NCBI RefSeq assembly: GCF_015291665.1
Contig: NZ_CP030048.1
Span: 868,001-932,000, forward strand
Source: Bradyrhizobium sp. CCBAU 53338
Lineage (GTDB): Bacteria; Pseudomonadota; Alphaproteobacteria; Rhizobiales; Xanthobacteraceae
Direction: 5' to 3'
Length of the DNA stretch: 64,000 nucleotides
This document shows, piece by piece, positions 60,735 through 64,000 of the stretch (within the stretch, counting starts at the first letter, position 1; every line of letters starts with the position of its first letter). A program made the position numbers and the translations under genes. A model generated the notes under the pieces. That model did not search any database. It was given only the letters and a program-made list of their open reading frames with translations, and was not told the origin of the DNA.

Positions 60735-61114
60735 GCCTCTGCTTCGCAACGGCCGGCGGCGTGAAGGCGCTGGCGCTGTCCGCGTTCACGCTTGTCTGGA
60801 CGCATTCGATCGCGAAGGTCGACTGGCAGGAAGATTGGCGCGTCACGCCCGCGGGTCTCGAACTCGTGCAGGCCCGCGTCAAGGGCACCGGCCCCGGCAT
60901 GGAGCCGCCGCCCGAGGCGCGGCTCGTCGACGGCTGGTTTCAATGGCAGCCGAAGCGCGCTCCGATGCCGGAGGTCGTGCTCGGCAATTCCGGCGCCGCC
61001 GGCGAATGGCGGCTATGCCATGACGGGACGTGCCGGACGCTTTCGGAGATTGTCGGCCATCCCATCGGTGCTAACGTCACCAAGATGAGCATCTGCGACG
61101 AACAGCAGAAATAA
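60731..61114 (+). CDS. DUF1850 domain protein, TAXI-TRAP accessory
   Basis: This 127-residue protein belongs to the DUF1850 family, commonly encoded directly after fused TAXI-TRAP permeases. The GTG start at 60731 overlaps the permease stop in GTGA. A membrane or signal segment of about 16 residues at the N-terminus (VKALALSAFTLVWTHSIAKV) is followed by the domain core WQEDWRVTPAGLELVQARVK and DGWFQWQPKR, plus RLCHDGTCRTLSEI with two cysteines. The family has no known biochemical role. The tight coupling supports a role in the same import system, as an assembly or regulatory partner. Confidence 0.88.
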   Translation: MSLCFATAGGVKALALSAFTLVWTHSIAKVDWQEDWRVTPAGLELVQARVKGTGPGMEPPPEARLVDGWFQWQPKRAPMPEVVLGNSGAAGEWRLCHDGTCRTLSEIVGHPIGANVTKMSICDEQQK

Positions 61115-61126
61115 GGGAGAGATGCG

Positions 61127-61933
61127 ATGGACCGGCTCAAGGGCAAGGTTGCGATGGTGGTGGGCGCCGGGTCGATCGGCCCCGGCTGGGGCAACGGCAA
61201 GGCGACCGCGGCGACCTTTGCGCGCGAGGGCGCGCAGGTGTTTTGCGTCGACCGCAGCGGCGCAGCCGCGGAAGAGACTGCCAGGATCATCACCGGCGAG
61301 GGCGGCAAGGCAACCGCATTCACCGCCGACGTCTCGCGGCCTGCCGAGATCGAGGCGATGGTCGCGGCGTGCCTCAAGGCCTATGGCCGCATCGACGTGC
61401 TCGACAACAATGTCGGCATCGCCGAGATGGGCAGCGTCGTCGAGGTGACCGAAGAGAGCTGGGACCGCGTCTTCAGCGTCAACCTCAAGAGCGCCTATTT
61501 CGCCATGAAGCACGTGATCCCCGTGATGGTGAAGCAGGGTGGCGGCTCGATCATCAATATTTCCTCGATCGCCTCGATCCGCCACATGGGCATCTCCTAC
61601 GTCACCTACGGCACCTCGAAGGCCGCCATGAACCAGATGACCCGCACCACGGCAATCGAGTTCGCGAAGCACCATGTCCGGGTGAATGCGATCCTGCCGG
61701 GCCTGATGAAGACGCCGATGGTGGAGCATTCCGCCGGCCTCGCCAACAGCTACGCCAAGGGCGATGTCGAGGCGATGTGGCGAGCCCGCGATGCGCAGGT
61801 GCCGATGGGCCATATGGGCGACGCGTTCGACGTCGCCAACGCCGCGCTGTTCCTGGCCTCGGACGAGTCGAGATATGTGACGGGGATCGAGCTCGTGGTG
61901 GACGGCGGGATCACGTGCAAGGCGGGGGCCTGA
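61127..61933 (+). CDS. SDR family NAD(P)-dependent oxidoreductase
   Basis: This 268-residue short-chain dehydrogenase has the Rossmann start KVAMVVGAGSIGPGWGNGKA, a slightly widened glycine motif, the stabilising NNVG (in LDNNVGIAE), catalytic Ser in NISSIASI, and Tyr/Lys in YVTYGTSKAAMNQ. The C-terminal part, GIELVVDGGITCKAG, is the family end. Substrate cannot be told from sequence. It starts 12 bp after the DUF1850 gene with GGGAGAGATGCG as ribosome binding site, so it may belong to the transport operon and act on the imported compound. Confidence 0.92.
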   Translation: MDRLKGKVAMVVGAGSIGPGWGNGKATAATFAREGAQVFCVDRSGAAAEETARIITGEGGKATAFTADVSRPAEIEAMVAACLKAYGRIDVLDNNVGIAEMGSVVEVTEESWDRVFSVNLKSAYFAMKHVIPVMVKQGGGSIINISSIASIRHMGISYVTYGTSKAAMNQMTRTTAIEFAKHHVRVNAILPGLMKTPMVEHSAGLANSYAKGDVEAMWRARDAQVPMGHMGDAFDVANAALFLASDESRYVTGIELVVDGGITCKAGA

Positions 61934-61944
61934 TCTGGCTTCAG

Positions 61945-62095
61945 CTAGCCCCGTCATCCTGAGGCGCGAGTGGCGCGATGCAAGGCATCGCGCCGGGAGC
62001 CTCGAAGGATGAACGGCCCCGCTGCAGCCGGGCCGTCGCCCTTCGAGGGCCGCTGAAGAAGCGGCCACTTCAGGGTGACGGCGCTACATTGATGC
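61945..62095 (+). repeat. long stem-forming dispersed repeat
   Basis: CGTCATCCTGAGG near 61951 and CTTCAGGGTGACGG near 62067 are nearly complementary ends of a roughly 140-bp element. The inside has GCGCGATGCAAGGCATCGCGC (61975-61995), GGAGCCTCGAAGGATGAACG and CCGGGCCGTCGCCCTTCGAG, also partly complementary. The order CGTCATCCTGAGG...AGGATGAACGGCC...GGGTGACGG is familiar from many Bradyrhizobium intergenic spaces. It lies between convergent genes and could terminate transcription. Confidence 0.6.
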
Positions 62096-62109
62096 TGCGG
62101 CTACAGGAC

Positions 62110-62880
62110 TTACTGCGCCAGCGCCAAAATCCCTCCGGCGAAGGCGTGCCACGCCGCCGTCTCGCTGATCGGCCAGTTCAGCACCTTCACGGCCAGCAGC
62201 GCGAGCGTGCCGGTGATGTAGACCGGATGCACACGGCCCTCGACGCGCCAGTCTCGCACCATGGCGACGACGAGCAGCAGCGAGGCGACCACCGCCGGGG
62301 CGATCGTCACCGGCACTGGCGGCGGACCCGGCGGCCCGGGAGGTGCGAGGAAGGTCAGAAACCAGCGCGCGATTGCGGCGTCGAGGATCGAGACTGCGGC
62401 GAGGAGCATCAAGCGCTTGTGGATCTCGGGCCTGCGCGTATTCATGATGGCGAGCACGAATATCACTGCGAAGAACGCGATCCCGCTCATCGGCACGATC
62501 GAGAAGGCGATGCCGGCGTCCTTCTGCCCAAGCGCAGCGGAATGCTGCATCACATGCACGGAGGCGAGGAAGCCGAAGATCGTCATCGCGGTCGCAAGCG
62601 AGACGCCGGCAATTCCGAGCGAACGGTGATTGACCACGCGGCCCGACGCCGCCAGCCAGGTCTGGAGCACAAAATAAAGTGTCCAGGTGAAGAACAAGAG
62701 TCCGTGAAAATGAATCACCGGGCTCGCGGAAAATGTCCGGTGGACGAGCGGCACCCAATAGGTCGGCGCGAAGCCGAGGAAGGCGGTGGCTGCGCAGGCC
62801 AGCGCCATGTGGAGGTAAAAATATCGTGCGGGCGACGCATCACGCGCGCGCACACGACGGTCGTCGATCAAGGTCGTCAT
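62110..62880 (-). CDS. seven-helix membrane protein of unknown function
   Basis: This 256-residue protein has about seven hydrophobic segments, including FYLHMALACAATAFLGFAPT, FHGLLFFTWTLYFVLQTWLA, AIARWFLTFLAP and AVVASLLLVVAMVRD. The HGLLFFTWTLYF and NHRSLGIAGVSLA segments resemble DUF2306-like or cytochrome-type helical proteins, but no clear heme motif is seen. The start ATG at 62880 is used; an in-frame ATG at 62931 would add 17 residues. It converges on the repeat element following the SDR gene. Function unknown. Confidence 0.75.
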   Translation of the reverse strand: MTTLIDDRRVRARDASPARYFYLHMALACAATAFLGFAPTYWVPLVHRTFSASPVIHFHGLLFFTWTLYFVLQTWLAASGRVVNHRSLGIAGVSLATAMTIFGFLASVHVMQHSAALGQKDAGIAFSIVPMSGIAFFAVIFVLAIMNTRRPEIHKRLMLLAAVSILDAAIARWFLTFLAPPGPPGPPPVPVTIAPAVVASLLLVVAMVRDWRVEGRVHPVYITGTLALLAVKVLNWPISETAAWHAFAGGILALAQ

Positions 62881-62962
62881 CTGGAATGAGTCCGGGGAGG
62901 GGCAGTTTGGTTCGATCGATGAGTCTGTCATCTCCCAGATACGGCCCCTTCCCGCGCCGGGT

Positions 62963-64000
62963 TCATCCCCCCGCGCTCAATTCCGCCCGATCCAACTCCT
63001 CCTCCAACCGGTGAAACGCGTCGTCGCCGATGACTTCGGTGGTGCGGAGGTCGAAGATCGACTTGCGCGCAGCCTCGATGGCGCGGCGGCGCAGGGGATC
63101 GGCGGGGAGTTCGCCGTTGGCGATGCCGCCGTGTGGATCGTCGTCCGCCTGCATCAGGATGGCGCGGTATTCGAGCCGCAGGATCTCGGCCTCCTCCGAC
63201 GGATCGTCCTCGATCGCATCGAGCGCGGCGCGATAGGCGATGGCGCGGGCGCGCGCGACCTCGATGCCGACGGGATCGTCGTCCTTGAGGCCGAAGGCCA
63301 GGATCAGCGGCCGCAGCGTCAAGCCCTGGATGATCAGCGATCCCAGCACCACCGCGAAGGCGATGAAGACGATGAAGTCGCGATAGGGAAAATTCTCCGG
63401 CAACGCGAAGGCGGTGGCGAGCGTGACCAGGCCGCGCATGCCGCACCAGGAGATGATGAGGCCGCCCTTGGGCGAGGCAACCTGCTTCGGATCCTTCGGG
63501 TGATAGATCCCGCGGGCGATCAGCACGCGGAGCGTGGTGCGGTAGAACGTGATCCAGAGCAGCCTGACGAGAATGACGGTCGTCAGGATCCACGCCGCGG
63601 CCACGCAATATTCCCAGCGCACATCCGCGTCCAGCTTGGTCCAGATCGGCCGCATCTGCATGCCGATCAGCATGAAGGCGAGCACGTTGAGGACGAACAC
63701 CGTCGTTTCCCAAACCGCGTAGGACGGCACCCGCAGCCGTGCCGGCATGCGGGCCGGTGCCGTCTGCGCGATCGTGATGGCATAGACGACGATGGTGAGG
63801 ATACCGGAGAGGCCGAGATGCTCGGCGCCGATCCAGATCATGAAGGTGGTGGCGAATTGCACGATGATCGCGCTCGGCACCTCCGTGATCCGCTCCATGA
63901 TCGGCGGGACGATGCGGCCCGCAGCAAGGCCGGCCAGCACGCTGCCGACCAGGCCGAGCGCGATTGTCGGCGCGACCTCGCTCCATTTCAGGTGCTCCAT
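62963..64000 (-). CDS. Na+/H+ antiporter, CPA1 type (5' end outside window)
   Basis: At least 345 residues of a cation:proton antiporter are encoded, with the N-terminal part missing beyond the window edge. The visible membrane segments include VLAGLAAGRIVPPIMERITE, TVFVLNVLAFMLIGMQMRPI, and the helices around LVTLATAFALPENFP. The C-terminal 100 residues form a soluble tail rich in Glu and Arg (DDDPHGGIANGELPADPLR), as in bacterial NhaP-like proteins of about 530 residues. The apparent ATG at 64000 is probably internal, because the first helices of the family are absent. Confidence 0.85.
   Translation of the reverse strand: MEHLKWSEVAPTIALGLVGSVLAGLAAGRIVPPIMERITEVPSAIIVQFATTFMIWIGAEHLGLSGILTIVVYAITIAQTAPARMPARLRVPSYAVWETTVFVLNVLAFMLIGMQMRPIWTKLDADVRWEYCVAAAWILTTVILVRLLWITFYRTTLRVLIARGIYHPKDPKQVASPKGGLIISWCGMRGLVTLATAFALPENFPYRDFIVFIAFAVVLGSLIIQGLTLRPLILAFGLKDDDPVGIEVARARAIAYRAALDAIEDDPSEEAEILRLEYRAILMQADDDPHGGIANGELPADPLRRRAIEAARKSIFDLRTTEVIGDDAFHRLEEELDRAELSAGG

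Noticed and set aside
1..64000. Searched by eye for CRISPR arrays, insertion sequences, transposase genes, phage genes and plasmid replication genes
   Set aside because: No regularly spaced direct repeats and no matching proteins were found; the only repeats are short palindromic or dispersed intergenic elements.

Overview
The window looks like chromosomal DNA of a Bradyrhizobium-type alphaproteobacterium. GC content and GC3 are high. Phosphonate, ureide and solute-import operons alternate with housekeeping blocks, two tRNA genes and several intergenic palindromes of the kind scattered through Bradyrhizobium and Rhodopseudomonas chromosomes. I see no insertion sequence, prophage, plasmid function or CRISPR array. 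The assignment rests on gene content and protein style, since no search was possible.

Region 1 (1-4009) holds the end of an enoyl-CoA hydratase gene, a methyl-accepting chemotaxis protein and a DapA-family aldolase. Region 2 (4089-17704) is the core of the window, a three-part phosphonate locus. A leftward accessory operon encodes a hexapeptide acyltransferase, a second PhnM-like amidohydrolase broken by an in-frame amber codon, and a 2H-phosphoesterase-type protein. A rightward importer operon is phnC-phnD-phnE1-phnE2. The regulator gene phnF is divergent from the complete C-P lyase operon phnGHIJKLMN. Sequence signals explain much of the control: 11-bp-periodic Pho-box arrays upstream of the accessory and C-P lyase operons, a perfect 13-bp-arm operator over the phnG promoter, a hairpin covering the phnC ribosome binding site, and a terminator-like hairpin between phnD and phnE1.

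Region 3 (17715-27775) is mixed metabolism and signalling. It has a PPOX flavoprotein, an alpha/beta hydrolase, metY, a luciferase-like monooxygenase, a Tat-exported protein paired with a six-helix bis-heme membrane protein, a cyclic-nucleotide-binding protein, an AraC regulator and a chemoreceptor with a C-terminal PilZ domain. Region 4 (27776-33103) holds a long repeat-like stretch, tRNA-Thr, a cyclic-nucleotide-binding/thioredoxin-reductase-like fusion, small proteins, a chloroperoxidase-like hydrolase and the 3' remnant of an epimerase gene. Region 5 (33104-37307) is the conserved block DUF2948-hisD-UPF0262-phosphatase-maf-yacG-tRNA-Phe.

Region 6 (37423-41246) is a ureide catabolism unit: a LysR regulator divergent from a DctA-type carrier, ureidoglycolate lyase and ureidoglycine aminohydrolase. 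Region 7 (41280-57388) has a hybrid histidine kinase, a nitrobindin-like protein, a RibD-type reductase, an amine oxidase, a cysteine hydrolase, an oleate hydratase, a two-subunit CoA-transferase, a TPR protein, an aldo/keto reductase, a thioesterase, a NUDIX hydrolase and several small secreted proteins. Region 8 (57573-64000) encodes a TAXI-type TRAP importer with its DUF1850 partner, an SDR dehydrogenase, a membrane protein and a Na+/H+ antiporter that runs off the window.
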